A stretch of DNA of 64,000 bases from Rhizobium glycinendophyticum (GCF_006443685.1 NZ_VFYP01000008.1:1-64000); one strand, 5' to 3'; shown: positions 37,199-48,065, numbered from the stretch's first letter. Notes: generated from the letters alone by a model not told the origin. A program made the numbers and translations.

Positions 37199-38524
37199 AT
37201 GCCCACAAACGTTGCACCCACTGGGCTTGCACGCGACCTTGCTCGCCTTGAGGCGGAAGGTAAGCCTATTCGCATAGGTCTCGTCGGGAGCGGAGAGATG
37301 GGTACGGATATCGTGACCCGCGTCGCTCATATGCCCGGCATCGAGATCGGAGCAATCTGTGACTTGAATGTGTCCAGGGCGCGTGAGGCAGTGGCTATCG
37401 CGTATCAGGAAGAGGGCCATCACCGGGATGCTGTGAGCCAGGACCAGCTGAATGCAGCAATCGAAAGTGGCAAGATCGCCATCACACCAGATTCTGCAAG
37501 TCTCTTGAATAGTGGTCTGATTGACGTTGTCATTGACGCCACTGGCGTTCCGGCTGTCGGTGCAGAGATTGGGCTTGCTGCCATGGAGCATGGCAAGCAC
37601 CTGGTGATGATGAACGTGGAAGCCGATGTTACTATCGGCGCCTACCTCAAGAGTGAGGCCGAGCGGCTTGGCGTGACCTACTCACTCGGCGCCGGCGATG
37701 AGCCTTCGTCTTGCATTGAACTCATAGAGTTCGTTTCTGCTATGGGCCACCCGATTGTGGCGGCTGGCAAGGGGAAAAACAATCCTTTGAACGTCGACGC
37801 CGTTCCTGACGAGTATGCTGAAGAGGCTGCGCGTCGCCACATGAACGTCCGAATGCTGGTCGAGTTCGTAGACGGCTCTAAGACGATGGTAGAAATGGCC
37901 GCGATTGCCAACGCTACAGGCTTGGTGCCTGACAAGCCGGGGATGCACGGTCCAGCAGCCACCCTCGATCAGCTCTCAAGCGTGCTGATCCCCCAGAAGG
38001 ACGGAGGCGTCCTAAGCAAGTCCGGCGTCGTAGACTATTCGATCGGCAAGGGTGTCGCGCCAGGGGTTTTTGTCGTTGCGGACATGTCTCACCCTCGCAT
38101 CTCGGAGCGCATGGAAGACCTCAAGATGGGGAAGGGGCCTTACTTCACATTTCATCGCCCTTATCACCTGACCTCATTGGAGGTGCCGCTCACCTGCGCT
38201 CGTGTGGTCCTATACGGCAAACCGGATATGGTCCCGCTGTCGAAACCCGTGGCAGAAGTCTGCGCAATCGCGAAGAAAGATCTGGACCCTGGCGAGAATT
38301 TGGATGCGATCGGCGAGTACTGCTATCGCGCGTGGATTATGACGGCATCTGAAGCCAGAGGCGCATCCGCTATTCCATGCGGAATGCTGCAAGGCGGCAA
38401 GGTGACAGCCCCGATCAAGAAAGGTGAATTGATCACCTATAGCAACGCTGCTGTCGCTCCAGGGTCTAAGCTTGCCGTCTTGCGTTCCCGCCAAGACGCA
38501 CTCGTTTACGGCAAGGAGGCTTAA
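37199..38524 (+). CDS. Homoserine dehydrogenase-like oxidoreductase with C-terminal SAF domain
   Basis: 441 residues from the ATG at 37199 (MPTNVAPTG), 5 bases after GGGAGGAAA. NAD(P) Rossmann motif GLVGSGEMG (27-35), a homoserine dehydrogenase-like catalytic middle (NVEADVTIGAYLKSEAERLG), and a SAF-like C-terminus (ALQGGKVTAPIKKGELITYSN region). This is the COG4091 type, often found in sugar and sugar-acid gene clusters; the substrate is not known. The stop touches the ATG of the E1 alpha gene. Confidence 0.8.
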   Translation: MPTNVAPTGLARDLARLEAEGKPIRIGLVGSGEMGTDIVTRVAHMPGIEIGAICDLNVSRAREAVAIAYQEEGHHRDAVSQDQLNAAIESGKIAITPDSASLLNSGLIDVVIDATGVPAVGAEIGLAAMEHGKHLVMMNVEADVTIGAYLKSEAERLGVTYSLGAGDEPSSCIELIEFVSAMGHPIVAAGKGKNNPLNVDAVPDEYAEEAARRHMNVRMLVEFVDGSKTMVEMAAIANATGLVPDKPGMHGPAATLDQLSSVLIPQKDGGVLSKSGVVDYSIGKGVAPGVFVVADMSHPRISERMEDLKMGKGPYFTFHRPYHLTSLEVPLTCARVVLYGKPDMVPLSKPVAEVCAIAKKDLDPGENLDAIGEYCYRAWIMTASEARGASAIPCGMLQGGKVTAPIKKGELITYSNAAVAPGSKLAVLRSRQDALVYGKEA

Positions 38525-39556
38525 ATGGCGAATTCGGTGAGAGTGATGAAGGGCGATGAAGCAAGCAACCTGCCATTCATCTACAAGACCTACAGCCGAG
38601 AGCAACTCTTGGATGCTCTTCGCAAAATGCACCTCATTCGCCAATTCGAAGAGGGGGCGGAAGATAGCTACACCCGTGGATTAATTCACGGAACAATGCA
38701 TCTTTCCATTGGGCAGGAAGCAAGCGCCATGGGTGTTTGCCTGCCCCTCACTCAGCAAGATCAAATCACTTCCACGCATCGGGGGCATGGGCACTGCATC
38801 GCCAAGGGCGCCGACGTTAAGAGAATGTTCGCGGAGTTTTTCGGCAAAACCACAGGCTACTGCGCAGGACGCGGAGGGTCTATGCACATTGCCGACGTAA
38901 CAACAGGCAACCTGGGGGCAAACGGCATCGTGGGAGGGGGCTTGCCAATCGCGGTTGGTGCCGCACTCACTTCTAAGCGCTTGAAGACCGGAAAGGTTGT
39001 TGTGTCGTTCTTCGGAGATGGTGCGAACAACGAAGGGGCATTCCACGAATCTCTCAACATGGCTGCGATTTGGAAGTTGCCGGTGATCTTTGTCTGTGAA
39101 AACAACGGGTATGGGATGTCCACATCAACGGCAAGATCTACGGCCGTTCCCAACATTGCGGACAGAGCGGCCGCGTACGGCATTCCGGGTGTCATTGTGG
39201 ATGGCAATGTACTTTCCGAAGTCGCAGAGGCCACGCATAACGCCGTCGAGCGGGCGCGAAGTGGCGATGGACCGTCGTTGATTGAGTGCAAGACATATCG
39301 TTATCGCGGCCACTCAAAGAGTGATCGGAATAGATACCGAACGAAGGATGAAATCGACGATTGGATGAGCAATCGTGATCCCATCCTCAGATTCGAAGCA
39401 CAGCTTCGCGAATTTGGCATTGCTGCTGACGCTGAGCTTGAAGCCATTCGGCAATCGGTGCGCGACGAAATTGCCACAGGGATCGAGTACGCCAAAACGA
39501 GCCCCGCACCAAGTGTGAGCGAACTGGCTCAGAACGTGTATACGGAGCATGCATGA
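38525..39556 (+). CDS. TPP-dependent dehydrogenase E1 alpha (acetoin/pyruvate type)
   Basis: 343 residues. Thiamin-diphosphate motif GDGANNEG (164-171) to NN (193-194), with GQEASAMG and STHRGHGH of the E1 alpha family; phosphorylation-loop region [15 protein letters not shown]. Resembles AcoA and PdhA; by eye the split acetoin type (separate alpha and beta, short) is nearest. It oxidises a 2-oxoacid or acetoin-like ketol with the next three genes. The ATG follows the stop of the SAF oxidoreductase directly. Confidence 0.85.
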   Translation: MANSVRVMKGDEASNLPFIYKTYSREQLLDALRKMHLIRQFEEGAEDSYTRGLIHGTMHLSIGQEASAMGVCLPLTQQDQITSTHRGHGHCIAKGADVKRMFAEFFGKTTGYCAGRGGSMHIADVTTGNLGANGIVGGGLPIAVGAALTSKRLKTGKVVVSFFGDGANNEGAFHESLNMAAIWKLPVIFVCENNGYGMSTSTARSTAVPNIADRAAAYGIPGVIVDGNVLSEVAEATHNAVERARSGDGPSLIECKTYRYRGHSKSDRNRYRTKDEIDDWMSNRDPILRFEAQLREFGIAADAELEAIRQSVRDEIATGIEYAKTSPAPSVSELAQNVYTEHA

Positions 39557-40554
39557 TGGAGACCGCTGTTCGAGAACTTAGCTATTCGCAGGCAATTCAG
39601 GAAGCGATGGCAATCGCTATGGACAGTGACGAACGCGTCATTCTCATGGGCGAAGACATTGGTGTCTACGGCGGAGCGTTCCAGGTTACTGGTGATCTTA
39701 TCGACCGATATGGCCCAGACAGAGTGATGGATACACCAATTTCGGAGTTGGGGGGGGCAGGCGTCGCCGTTGGCGCAGCGATGACAGGACTGAGACCGAT
39801 TTTCGAATTCCAGTTCTCGGACTTCGCCACTCTCGCGATGGAGCAGATCGTCAATCAGGCAGCGAAAATGCGCTACATGCTTGGAGGGGAGGTTTCAGTT
39901 CCGGTCGTCATGCGTTTTCCTGCAGGTTCCGGCACTGGTGCCGCGGCACAGCACAGCCAAAGCCTAGAGGCATGGTTGGCACATGTACCTGGTCTGAAGG
40001 TCATTCAGCCGGCGACGCCGCATGACGTCAAGGGTATGCTTCTCGCTGCTGTTCAGGATCCCGATCCTGTAATGATCTTCGAGCATAAGTTGCTTTACAA
40101 GATGAAGGGGCCGGTGCCTGAGGGGCACTATGTCGTTCCCCTGGACAAAGCTGTAATCCGCCGCGAGGGTACCGATCTGACCATCGTCGCCACATCAATT
40201 ATGGTACACAAGGCTTTGGAAGCGGCTGAGAAGCTTGCGATGGAGGGTGTACAGGTCGAGGTCATCGATCTGCGATCGGTGAGGCCCATCGACACTGCAA
40301 CCCTGATCGCGAGTGTGAAGAAGACGAACCGGCTGCTGTGCGTCTATGAGGGTGTGAAAACACTTGGCATTGGAGCTGAGATTAGCGCCATCATTGCAGA
40401 AAGTGAGGCCTTCGACTATCTCGATGCGCCCATCGTTCGGTTGGGAGGCTCCGAAACTCCGATCCCATACAATCCTGAACTTGAAAAAGCCGCCGTGCCA
40501 CAGGTTGCAGACATTTTCGCCGCCGCAAGGGATATGGTGCGAGGAGCGGTTTAA
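39553..40554 (+). CDS. TPP-dependent dehydrogenase E1 beta
   Basis: 333 residues ([21 protein letters not shown]). Transketolase-type pyrimidine domain with [48 protein letters not shown] and a C-terminal transketolase domain ([17 protein letters not shown]). Forms the E1 heterotetramer with the preceding gene; the start overlaps the upstream stop (ATGATGG), a sign of coupled translation. Confidence 0.88.
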   Translation: MMETAVRELSYSQAIQEAMAIAMDSDERVILMGEDIGVYGGAFQVTGDLIDRYGPDRVMDTPISELGGAGVAVGAAMTGLRPIFEFQFSDFATLAMEQIVNQAAKMRYMLGGEVSVPVVMRFPAGSGTGAAAQHSQSLEAWLAHVPGLKVIQPATPHDVKGMLLAAVQDPDPVMIFEHKLLYKMKGPVPEGHYVVPLDKAVIRREGTDLTIVATSIMVHKALEAAEKLAMEGVQVEVIDLRSVRPIDTATLIASVKKTNRLLCVYEGVKTLGIGAEISAIIAESEAFDYLDAPIVRLGGSETPIPYNPELEKAAVPQVADIFAAARDMVRGAV

Positions 40555-40555
40555 G

Positions 40556-41830
40556 ATGGCGACGGAAATCATTCTGCCCAAGGTTGACATGGACATGGCA
40601 ACCGGAAAAATCTCAAAGTGGTTCTTCTCGGACGGAGACCGTGTCAAGAAGGGTGACGTACTCTTTGAGATCGAAACTGACAAGGCCGCCATGGAGATCG
40701 ACTCTCCCGCAACTGGCATACTCCGAAATGTGGTCGGACAGGAGGGGCTTGATATTCCAGTAGGATCGGCCGTTGCGTGGGTCTATGAGGAAGGCGAGGC
40801 ATATTTTCAGGGCACGGGAAACGCGCCAGATACGAATGACGCAGCGCAAAACACTGTCGAATTGATCGAGCGGGCTTCGGTACCTCCCGTCGAAGCCGGA
40901 GTTCATAGAAGCATCCAAACCAAAGTGCCAGCGACCCCTTTGGCCAAGCGACTAGCGCGTGAGAGGGGCATCGATCTGGCTATGGTGGCGGGGTCTGGAC
41001 CGCGCGGCAGGGTGGTAAGTGCTGATTTGGCCAGTGTATCGCTGGAGGAGCGCCAACCGCCCGCAAGTGAAACCACTGTTGCTCGACCAGATGTCGCAGG
41101 CGGAGTGTCGAAGCATTTTGCAGACGGCTCTTTCGATCTTCAACCTCATACCTCAATGAGGAAGACTATCGCCAGAAGGCTTGCTGAGTCGAAGGCGACC
41201 GTTCCGCACTTCTATCTATCCGCTGATTGCAAGCTAGACGCGTTGCTTAAGCTCCGTACCGAGCTGAACGCTTCATCCCCGGTTGTTGATGGAGTACCGT
41301 CGTTCAAGCTGTCCGTGAATGATATGGTGATTAAAGCCTATGCTCTGGCTTTGCGCTCGACGCCGGATGCCAATGTCTCGTGGACGGAAGACAATCTCGT
41401 ACTTCACCGCAGTGTTGATGTCGGTGTCGCCGTGTCGGTCCCCAATGGCTTGATAACCCCCATAGTGCGAAATGCAGACGCGAAGACACTGTCTACCATC
41501 TCTGGCGAGATGAGGGATCTCGCAACTCGTGCTCGTGCCGGGAAGCTAAAGACTACCGAATATCAAGGTGGTACCGGTGCGATTTCAAACTTGGGCATGT
41601 ATGGTGTTGATCGCTTCGCGGCTATCATCAATCCTCCCCATTCGACTATCCTTGCGGTCGGCGCGGGTGATCGTCGTCCTGTCGTTAACGCTGATGGCGA
41701 TCTTGCGGTTGCGTCTGTTATGACGGTCACTTTGTCAACGGACCATCGAGCCGTGGATGGTGCCCTCGGCGCAGAGTTACTCGCTAAGTTCCGGACATAC
41801 ATCGAAAACCCTTTGAGTATGCTCGCTTAA
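40556..41830 (+). CDS. Dihydrolipoamide acyltransferase (E2)
   Basis: 424 residues from the ATG at 40556, one base after the E1 beta stop. Lipoyl domain with Lys43 in ETDKAAMEI; linker; peripheral-subunit-binding domain (about 120-160, TPLAKRLARERGIDLAMVAGSGPRGRV); catalytic domain ending in DHRAVDG with His397. A single lipoyl domain. It passes the acyl group to CoA. An intrinsic terminator follows it, before the E3 gene. Confidence 0.9.
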   Translation: MATEIILPKVDMDMATGKISKWFFSDGDRVKKGDVLFEIETDKAAMEIDSPATGILRNVVGQEGLDIPVGSAVAWVYEEGEAYFQGTGNAPDTNDAAQNTVELIERASVPPVEAGVHRSIQTKVPATPLAKRLARERGIDLAMVAGSGPRGRVVSADLASVSLEERQPPASETTVARPDVAGGVSKHFADGSFDLQPHTSMRKTIARRLAESKATVPHFYLSADCKLDALLKLRTELNASSPVVDGVPSFKLSVNDMVIKAYALALRSTPDANVSWTEDNLVLHRSVDVGVAVSVPNGLITPIVRNADAKTLSTISGEMRDLATRARAGKLKTTEYQGGTGAISNLGMYGVDRFAAIINPPHSTILAVGAGDRRPVVNADGDLAVASVMTVTLSTDHRAVDGALGAELLAKFRTYIENPLSMLA

Positions 41831-41843
41831 GTTCCTCCCTGAC

Positions 41844-41889
41844 TGGGGGATCTGCGTCAGAGAAGTCTGAGGTTAGATCCCCCATTTTT
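41844..41889 (+). terminator. Intrinsic terminator between E2 and E3
   Basis: Perfect 10-bp arms TGGGGGATCT (41844-41853) and AGATCCCCCA (41875-41884), then TTTTT. The loop contains a second small stem, TCAGA-GAAG-TCTGA. It is a strong terminator placed only 15 bases before the TTG start of lpdA, so lpdA is either fed by read-through or regulated separately from the rest of the operon. Confidence 0.75.
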
Positions 41890-41903
41890 CCAAGGAAATT
41901 CCG

Positions 41904-43343
41904 TTGTCTTACGACGTCATCATTATCGGCTCCGGCCCCGGCGGTTACGTCACCGCCATCCGTGCGGCCCAGCTCGGCCTGAAGACTGCGATCGTCGAGC
42001 GCGAGCATCTGGGCGGCATCTGCCTCAACTGGGGCTGCATCCCGACCAAGGCCCTGCTGCGCTCGGCCGAGATCCTCGATCACGCCAATCATGCAAAATC
42101 CTACGGTCTGACGCTGAACGGCACGATGACCGCCGACGTCAAGGACGTGGTCGCCCGGTCGCGCGGCGTCTCGGCCCGCCTCAACGGAGGCGTCGCCTTC
42201 CTGATGAAGAAGAACAAGATCGACGTCATCTGGGGCGAAGCCAAGCTGACCAAGCCCGGTGAAGTCGTCGTCGGCAAGATGTCGAAGCCCGTCGTCGAGC
42301 CGCAGAACCCGGTTCCGAAGGGCGTGCTGGGCGAGGGCACCTACACCGCCAAGCACATTATCGTGGCTACCGGCGCGCGTCCGCGCGCACTTCCGGGCAT
42401 CGAGCCAGATGGCAAGCTGATCTGGACCTATTTCGAGGCGATGAAGCCGGACTTCATGCCGAAGTCGCTGGTCGTCATGGGCTCGGGCGCGATCGGCATC
42501 GAATTCGCCTCCTTCTACCGCTCTATGGGCGTGGATGTGACCGTCGTCGAACTGATGCCGAACATCATGCCGGTCGAAGATGTCGAGATCTCCACCTTCG
42601 CCCGCAAGCAGCTGGAAAAGCGCGGCCTGAAGATCATCACTGAGGCCAAGGTCTCGAAGGTCGAGAAGGGTGCCAACTCCATCACCGCCCATGTCGAAAC
42701 GAAGGATGGCAAGGTCCAGACGATCACCGCTGATCGCCTGATCTCCGCCGTCGGCGTCCAGGGCAATATCGAGAACCTCGGCCTCGAAACCCTTGGCGTG
42801 AAGACCGATCGCGGCTGCATCGTCATCGACGGCTATGGCAAGACCAATGTGCCGGGCCTCTATGCGATCGGCGACGTCGCCGGCCCGCCTATGCTCGCTC
42901 ACAAGGCCGAGCATGAAGGCGTCATCTGCATCGAGAAGATCGCCGGCGTTCCGGGTGTCCACCCGATGGACAAGGCGAAGATCCCGGGCTGCACCTATTG
43001 CAACCCGCAGGTCGCCTCTGTCGGTCTGACGGAAGCCAAGGCAAAGGCCGAGGGCCGTGATATCCGCGTCGGCCGCTATTCCTTTGCGGCCAACGGCAAG
43101 GCCATCGCGCTCGGCGAAGACCAGGGCATGATCAAGACCATCTTCGACAAGAAGACCGGTGAACTCCTCGGCGCCCACATGGTCGGTGCGGAAGTGACCG
43201 AACTCATCCAGGGTTTCGTTGTCGCCATGAACCTAGAGACGACGGAAGAAGAGCTGATGCACACGATCTTCCCGCATCCGACGCTGTCGGAAATGATGAA
43301 GGAAAGCGTGCTCGACGCTTACGGCCGGGTGCTCAACGCCTAA
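41904..43343 (+). CDS. lpdA: Dihydrolipoyl dehydrogenase (E3)
   Basis: 479 residues from a TTG (MSYDVIIIGSGPGGYV), with AAGGAA before it. FAD-binding GSGPGG, redox-active Cys pair in GGICLNWGCIP (Cys40, Cys45), NAD motif MGSGAIGIEFAS, and the C-terminal His-Glu in FPHPTLSE. It reoxidises E2 lipoamide. The codon use is strongly GC-biased and very regular, unlike the adjoining E1/E2 and aldolase genes; it looks like a separately acquired copy of a chromosomal-type lpdA. Confidence 0.92.
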   Translation: MSYDVIIIGSGPGGYVTAIRAAQLGLKTAIVEREHLGGICLNWGCIPTKALLRSAEILDHANHAKSYGLTLNGTMTADVKDVVARSRGVSARLNGGVAFLMKKNKIDVIWGEAKLTKPGEVVVGKMSKPVVEPQNPVPKGVLGEGTYTAKHIIVATGARPRALPGIEPDGKLIWTYFEAMKPDFMPKSLVVMGSGAIGIEFASFYRSMGVDVTVVELMPNIMPVEDVEISTFARKQLEKRGLKIITEAKVSKVEKGANSITAHVETKDGKVQTITADRLISAVGVQGNIENLGLETLGVKTDRGCIVIDGYGKTNVPGLYAIGDVAGPPMLAHKAEHEGVICIEKIAGVPGVHPMDKAKIPGCTYCNPQVASVGLTEAKAKAEGRDIRVGRYSFAANGKAIALGEDQGMIKTIFDKKTGELLGAHMVGAEVTELIQGFVVAMNLETTEEELMHTIFPHPTLSEMMKESVLDAYGRVLNA

Positions 43344-43394
43344 AGTCTCCAAAACCTGTTGGCGAGTGCTCACACAAATTGGGGAAAGAGCGAG

Positions 43395-44459
43395 ATGGCC
43401 AAGATCACGATGAGGCAACTGCTGGATGACGCTGCGGACCGCAGTTATGGCGTTCCAGCATTCAACATTAACAATATGGAACAAGCATTGGCCATCATGG
43501 ACGCCGCCAACGCTTGTGACGCACCAGTTATAATCCAGGCCTCAAAGGGAGCGCGAGCTTACGCCAACGACATCATGCTTAGGCATATGATGGATGCCGT
43601 GGTCGAGATCTATCCACATATTCCAGTGTGTGTTCACCTCGATCATGGTTCGGATCCAGGAAGCTGTATGACGGCGATACAGGCGGGTTTCACGTCAGTA
43701 ATGATGGATGGATCGCTTATGAGTGATTCGAGGACGCCAGCTGATTGGAACTACAACGTCAGCGTGACCAGGAGTGTAACTCAAATGGCGCATCTTGGCG
43801 GTATATCCGTCGAGGGCGAGCTTGGCGTTCTTGGATCGCTGGAAACCGGGACTGGCGAAGCCGAAGATGGGCATGGTGCCGAAGGCCAACTGTCTCACGA
43901 GCAGTTGCTCACCGATCCTGACGAAGCGGTGGCATTTGTCAAAGAAACTAAAGTCGATGCGCTGGCGGTCGCCATGGGTACTTCGCATGGAGCATATAAG
44001 TTTACCAAGCGTCCTGACGGGTCAGTTCTGGCGATGAGAGTGATCGAAGAAATCCATAGAAAGCTCCCGAACACTCATTTGGTCATGCATGGGTCGTCGT
44101 CTGTGCCGGCGGAATTGCAGGAGATCATAAACCTCTATGGCGGTGACATCCGGCCCACCTGGGGTGTCCCGATCGAAGAGATCCAACACGGGATTAAACA
44201 TGGGGTTCGGAAAGTAAATATTGATACTGACGGTAGGCTTGCCATCACAGGACAAATACGAAAATTCCTGCATGACAATCCTGGTGAATTCGATCCCCGC
44301 TCGTACCTTAAACCCGCAATGCATGCACTGACCAAGCTATGTACCGAGCGGTTTGAGCAATTTGGTACTGCTGGAAAAGCCTCGCGAATTAAGCCGCTGT
44401 CCCTTTCCGCGATGGCTAAGCGCTACGCTTGCAACGAACTTGATCCGACCTTCAACTAG
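43395..44459 (+). CDS. Class II fructose-bisphosphate aldolase family protein
   Basis: 354 residues from the ATG at 43395 ([12 protein letters not shown]), behind GGGGAAAGAGCG; an upstream ATG at 43359 is in frame but unlikely. Zinc and catalytic residues are seen in HLDHG (81-85: Asp83, His84), [21 protein letters not shown] and KVNIDTDGR. The length and [13 protein letters not shown] insert match the long CbbA/FbaA type. In this cluster it probably cleaves the phosphorylated sugar to dihydroxyacetone phosphate plus an aldehyde. Confidence 0.88.
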   Translation: MAKITMRQLLDDAADRSYGVPAFNINNMEQALAIMDAANACDAPVIIQASKGARAYANDIMLRHMMDAVVEIYPHIPVCVHLDHGSDPGSCMTAIQAGFTSVMMDGSLMSDSRTPADWNYNVSVTRSVTQMAHLGGISVEGELGVLGSLETGTGEAEDGHGAEGQLSHEQLLTDPDEAVAFVKETKVDALAVAMGTSHGAYKFTKRPDGSVLAMRVIEEIHRKLPNTHLVMHGSSSVPAELQEIINLYGGDIRPTWGVPIEEIQHGIKHGVRKVNIDTDGRLAITGQIRKFLHDNPGEFDPRSYLKPAMHALTKLCTERFEQFGTAGKASRIKPLSLSAMAKRYACNELDPTFN

Positions 44460-44542
44460 CGTATCGCAATTCTGCAAAAAGTTCACGTCCACACCGCTGA
44501 TGCTGGCGTTACGCGGTTTTGAATGCATTCTGCACTGCCGTG

Positions 44543-44583
44543 TTGTACAAAAGAATTTTTCTCCGCTTTTTTGTACGAAAGAA
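44543..44583. repeat. 13-bp direct repeat upstream of the chemoreceptor
   Basis: TTGTACAAAAGAA (44543-44555) and TTGTACGAAAGAA (44571-44583), starts 28 bases apart, 12 of 13 identical. The first half contains the palindrome TTGTACAA. Lying about 60-100 bases before the chemoreceptor start, they may be regulator binding sites. Confidence 0.4.
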
Positions 44584-44646
44584 AGGTAAAATTAAGTGCT
44601 CTGGATTTAGCCTTCTCTAAGAGGTGAGTGCTTCGGGAGGGGCGAG

Positions 44647-47175
44647 ATGGACAGACTATTAGAGAAGTTCAAAATTCAAACAAAAGTTGTCATTCTTGTG
44701 CTTCCTTTGTTGTTGACCATTATTATCGTTGGCGGGGTAGGGGTCTATGCAACACGAATTTTGGAGAAACGGCTTAACGTCTCCAGTGATATCGTTCAGT
44801 TGCTCTCGGGCTACAAAGCAGTTTACGCAGATATTACGGCGTTTCTGCGCGACCCAACTGCCGAGAGCTACGAGAAAGCAGCTGGGACGACTGAGGAGCA
44901 GATTGCAGACATTGATGTCCGCATCAACATACTTCCTGAAGGTCAGGATGTATCGCAGCTGGTTGCAGCACGCGATGCGACACGGGAAATCATCGAATAC
45001 GTTCACAGCATATGGTTGCATCGAGAGGAACGGGAACAGGTCCTCAGTCGGATTAGCGACCGTATGAACGATCTGAATTCGTTTCAGACGGACCTCGGTA
45101 AGTACGCGTTCAAAATTGTTGCCAAGGCAACGCAGGAAGCAAACCAGCGTCAGTCGCGTCTCTTTGACACAATGAAATTTCAGGAATTAGTCAATATGAC
45201 CGAAATCCTGGCAGCCAATTCTGTCGAAGCAGTCGGCACCGGCAAAATGGCGGATCTTCAAATCAAATTGCGCGCTTTCGCAGTTGAATTAGCCAAGAAT
45301 GAACGTTTACTAAAGTCATTTGGCGTCCGAGAACACATCGCAGCTCTGGAGGTCGTCCAGAAGTTCACAGATCTAAAAATAGAATCTGACATTGTGACGG
45401 CGTCGGCGATCTACGACAGTGTGCATCGGCATGTGTCAGAGTTCGCGAGCGTAATGCGTGATCGAAATTCTGAGGCGCTTACTCGTATCGCCCCGGACCT
45501 AGCAACTATGGGTTCCCGATCTTCGGAAACAGATAACGTTACAAAGAAGCTCCGTTCCATCGTTGCTAACAGCAGCGAAGTAAGGATATCGGTTGCCCGT
45601 ATCTTATCGGACCCTTCCGAAGATAACGTAAAATCGGTGGAAAGAGCGCTGTTTGTTTATCAGGCTGAGGTTAACCTCTTGAAGGATTTGGCTCCGATTG
45701 ACGCATACTTTGCCGATGTGCCAAACAAGTTTTCCCTCGTGACGGCAGGCCTATTGGCGGACGCCGTTGCACTGAACGAGAACGTGGCCGCTTCTGAGGA
45801 AAAGTACCTGGCTGCCACAACGATGATCAATTCGATCTGGGAACAAATGAATACCTTCGCCAGTAGCCAGAGGCAGATGGCGTCGTCAGAGCGTGCGGTA
45901 GCGAATTCTATTTCATTGTCTTCAATCGCACTCGGGTTTCTGATTGCGGTAGCCTCTGGTGCTGCGCTGGTTGTAACGCTGAAGCGCCCCATTGGTTCGA
46001 TCACCAAGACTATGCGCCTGCTTGCGGGGGGGGCGTTAGATGTCTCGATTGACGGTTCTCTGCGTAGCGATGAGATTGGAGAAATGGCACGGGCGCTGGC
46101 GGTTTTTAAGGACAACGCGGCCCAAAAACGAGCAATCGAAACTCAGACCCAAGAATTGCAGCAAAGAGCCGAACTGGAACGCGAAAACAATGAACGGCAG
46201 CGCGAGGCTGCTGCCAAAAATGTGGAAGATGCAGTTAGGCTGCTTGCCTGCGGGTTGAAGAACCTCGCTGATCGAAACCTTCAGAATCTTATTGAGGAGC
46301 CCTTTTCAGGTCAACTTGATACTCTGAGGCAGGACTTTAACGCGACCGTCGGGGGCCTAAATTCGACAATGCTAGACGTGCGGGCAGCCTCTATGGAGAT
46401 CAACGTCAACGGTCGCCTTCTTGCGGACGCAACGGAGGAACTGTCCCGAAGAAACGAGCAGCAGGCAGAATCGATCGAAAAGACAGCGTCAACCATCTCC
46501 GGCATCAGTCATTCGGTTGTCGAAGCTTCAAGGCGGTCTGCGAGCGCTGCGGATACGGTTCAGCGTGTCAAGGTAGAGGCTGATGCTTCCTTGAGTGTGG
46601 TGGAGAATGCCGTTGGCGCAATGTCTCGGATTAAGGAGGCCTCAGATAGGATTACCAGTATCGTGTCTGTGATCGATGGGATCGCGTTCCAGACCAATCT
46701 CTTGGCATTGAATGCTGGGGTAGAGGCTGCCCGCGCAGGAGAGGCCGGAAAGGGTTTTGCGGTCGTTGCACAAGAGGTAAGAGAACTGGCTCAACGCGCA
46801 GCGATGGCGGCTAAGGAGATAGCGGCGCTGATCCATCATTCCACGGTCGAAGTCGCCGTTGGAGTGGACTTCGTGGAGCAGACTGGAGCAGCCATTTCGA
46901 ACATTGCGATCAAAATCGGCGATATTTCTTGCGATGTCGAAGAAATTGCTCGATCGAACCAGAGCCAAGCGGATAGTTTACGCGAGCTAAGTACTGCGGT
47001 TGGAACCATGGAACGGGTTACCTTGCTCAACGCGGCAATGGCCGAAGAAGCCGGTGCAGCGACCAGACGGCTCGCCGAACAGGTTGACGATTTGGTTGTG
47101 CTTGTTGGTTCCTTCGCGTTGCGAGAAGCCGCCGCATCGTTGACGGATGGTACTTCCATAAATAGCGCTGCATGA
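44647..47175 (+). CDS. Methyl-accepting chemotaxis protein
   Basis: 842 residues. N-terminal membrane helix (about 15-35), a large periplasmic sensor (about 40-415) made of long helices, a second membrane helix ([23 protein letters not shown]), HAMP (about 440-495), and the MCP signalling hairpin with its conserved tip [45 protein letters not shown]. The usual NAAMVEE region reads [17 protein letters not shown]. Placed in the same run as the catabolic genes, it probably directs the cell toward the imported substrate. No C-terminal CheR-binding pentapeptide is visible. Confidence 0.92.
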   Translation: MDRLLEKFKIQTKVVILVLPLLLTIIIVGGVGVYATRILEKRLNVSSDIVQLLSGYKAVYADITAFLRDPTAESYEKAAGTTEEQIADIDVRINILPEGQDVSQLVAARDATREIIEYVHSIWLHREEREQVLSRISDRMNDLNSFQTDLGKYAFKIVAKATQEANQRQSRLFDTMKFQELVNMTEILAANSVEAVGTGKMADLQIKLRAFAVELAKNERLLKSFGVREHIAALEVVQKFTDLKIESDIVTASAIYDSVHRHVSEFASVMRDRNSEALTRIAPDLATMGSRSSETDNVTKKLRSIVANSSEVRISVARILSDPSEDNVKSVERALFVYQAEVNLLKDLAPIDAYFADVPNKFSLVTAGLLADAVALNENVAASEEKYLAATTMINSIWEQMNTFASSQRQMASSERAVANSISLSSIALGFLIAVASGAALVVTLKRPIGSITKTMRLLAGGALDVSIDGSLRSDEIGEMARALAVFKDNAAQKRAIETQTQELQQRAELERENNERQREAAAKNVEDAVRLLACGLKNLADRNLQNLIEEPFSGQLDTLRQDFNATVGGLNSTMLDVRAASMEINVNGRLLADATEELSRRNEQQAESIEKTASTISGISHSVVEASRRSASAADTVQRVKVEADASLSVVENAVGAMSRIKEASDRITSIVSVIDGIAFQTNLLALNAGVEAARAGEAGKGFAVVAQEVRELAQRAAMAAKEIAALIHHSTVEVAVGVDFVEQTGAAISNIAIKIGDISCDVEEIARSNQSQADSLRELSTAVGTMERVTLLNAAMAEEAGAATRRLAEQVDDLVVLVGSFALREAAASLTDGTSINSAA

Positions 47176-47193
47176 GAAAGATGTGTAAGACTG

Positions 47194-47862
47194 ATGTTCC
47201 TTAAGAAAAGAAGTTTCTCCGCGTTCCTTTTTGACATGGACGGAACGCTACTGACGTCTATCTCTGCGGCCGAGCGTGTCTGGGGAAGATGGGCCGCTTC
47301 AAAGGGCATCGACCCGGACGAATTTTTGCCGACTATTCATGGTAGACGTGCACGGGACACAATAGCCGGACTGAACTTGCCGAATCTGGACGTCGATGTC
47401 GAAGCTGCGAGGGTCACAGCTGCTGAAATAGAGGACGTAGAAGGGGTGGTTGCCATAGCGGGCGCAGCAGAGTTCCTCGCATCCCTGCCTGAAGACAGGT
47501 GGGCAATCGTGACCTCTGCAACTAGAGAGCTAGCCTTCAGGCGCTTGGACGCCGCAGGTCTGAAGAAACCGCGACACATGGTCACCGGCGAAGATGTTGT
47601 GGTAGGAAAACCAGATCCGCAGTGCTTTTTGCTCGGCGCCCAACGGTTGGGGTTGTCAGCAGTTCAATGCCTCGTTTTCGAAGACGTCCCGGCTGGAGTA
47701 GCGGCAGGGAAGGCTGCTGGAGCAGAAGTTCTAGCGATCACGTCTGCAAACCGCGAGCCAACGGTATTCGATGTGCCCACTATTTGTGACTACAACTCCA
47801 TCACACTCAGCGTCCATGCAAATGACGATATGTCGATCCGCCTTCGTGAGGCAGTGAACTAG
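47194..47862 (+). CDS. HAD-superfamily sugar phosphatase-like hydrolase
   Basis: 222 residues. HAD motif I FDMDGTLL (nucleophile Asp14, Asp16), motif II VTSATRE, motif III Lys in VVVGKPDP, motif IV FEDVPAG. Alpha-helical cap of the beta-phosphoglucomutase/2-deoxyglucose-6-phosphatase kind. It starts 18 bases after the chemoreceptor. It may remove phosphate from a dead-end intermediate or act in the pathway itself. Confidence 0.88.
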   Translation: MFLKKRSFSAFLFDMDGTLLTSISAAERVWGRWAASKGIDPDEFLPTIHGRRARDTIAGLNLPNLDVDVEAARVTAAEIEDVEGVVAIAGAAEFLASLPEDRWAIVTSATRELAFRRLDAAGLKKPRHMVTGEDVVVGKPDPQCFLLGAQRLGLSAVQCLVFEDVPAGVAAGKAAGAEVLAITSANREPTVFDVPTICDYNSITLSVHANDDMSIRLREAVN

Positions 47863-48065
47863 GCCCTGCTGACACCGTTGATTCCTAAATCGGCCAAACC
47901 ATGTACGCTCGACCAGCTGACTGGCTAGATTCGATATCAATGACGAGTACAGGCTAGCCAGCGCATTGGCTGCGGTAGCGAACCGCAGGATAGTTCCACA
48001 ATTAAGCTTACCCGACAAATGGTCGGGTTCAGCGCTCTAGACCCGGGTTTTGTACAAGTCTCCGC

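Noticed and set aside
41784..43178. 464-codon open frame antisense to lpdA
   Set aside because: Mirror of the strongly GC-biased lpdA codons; repetitive Asp/Leu/Ala content, no motif, no ribosome site.
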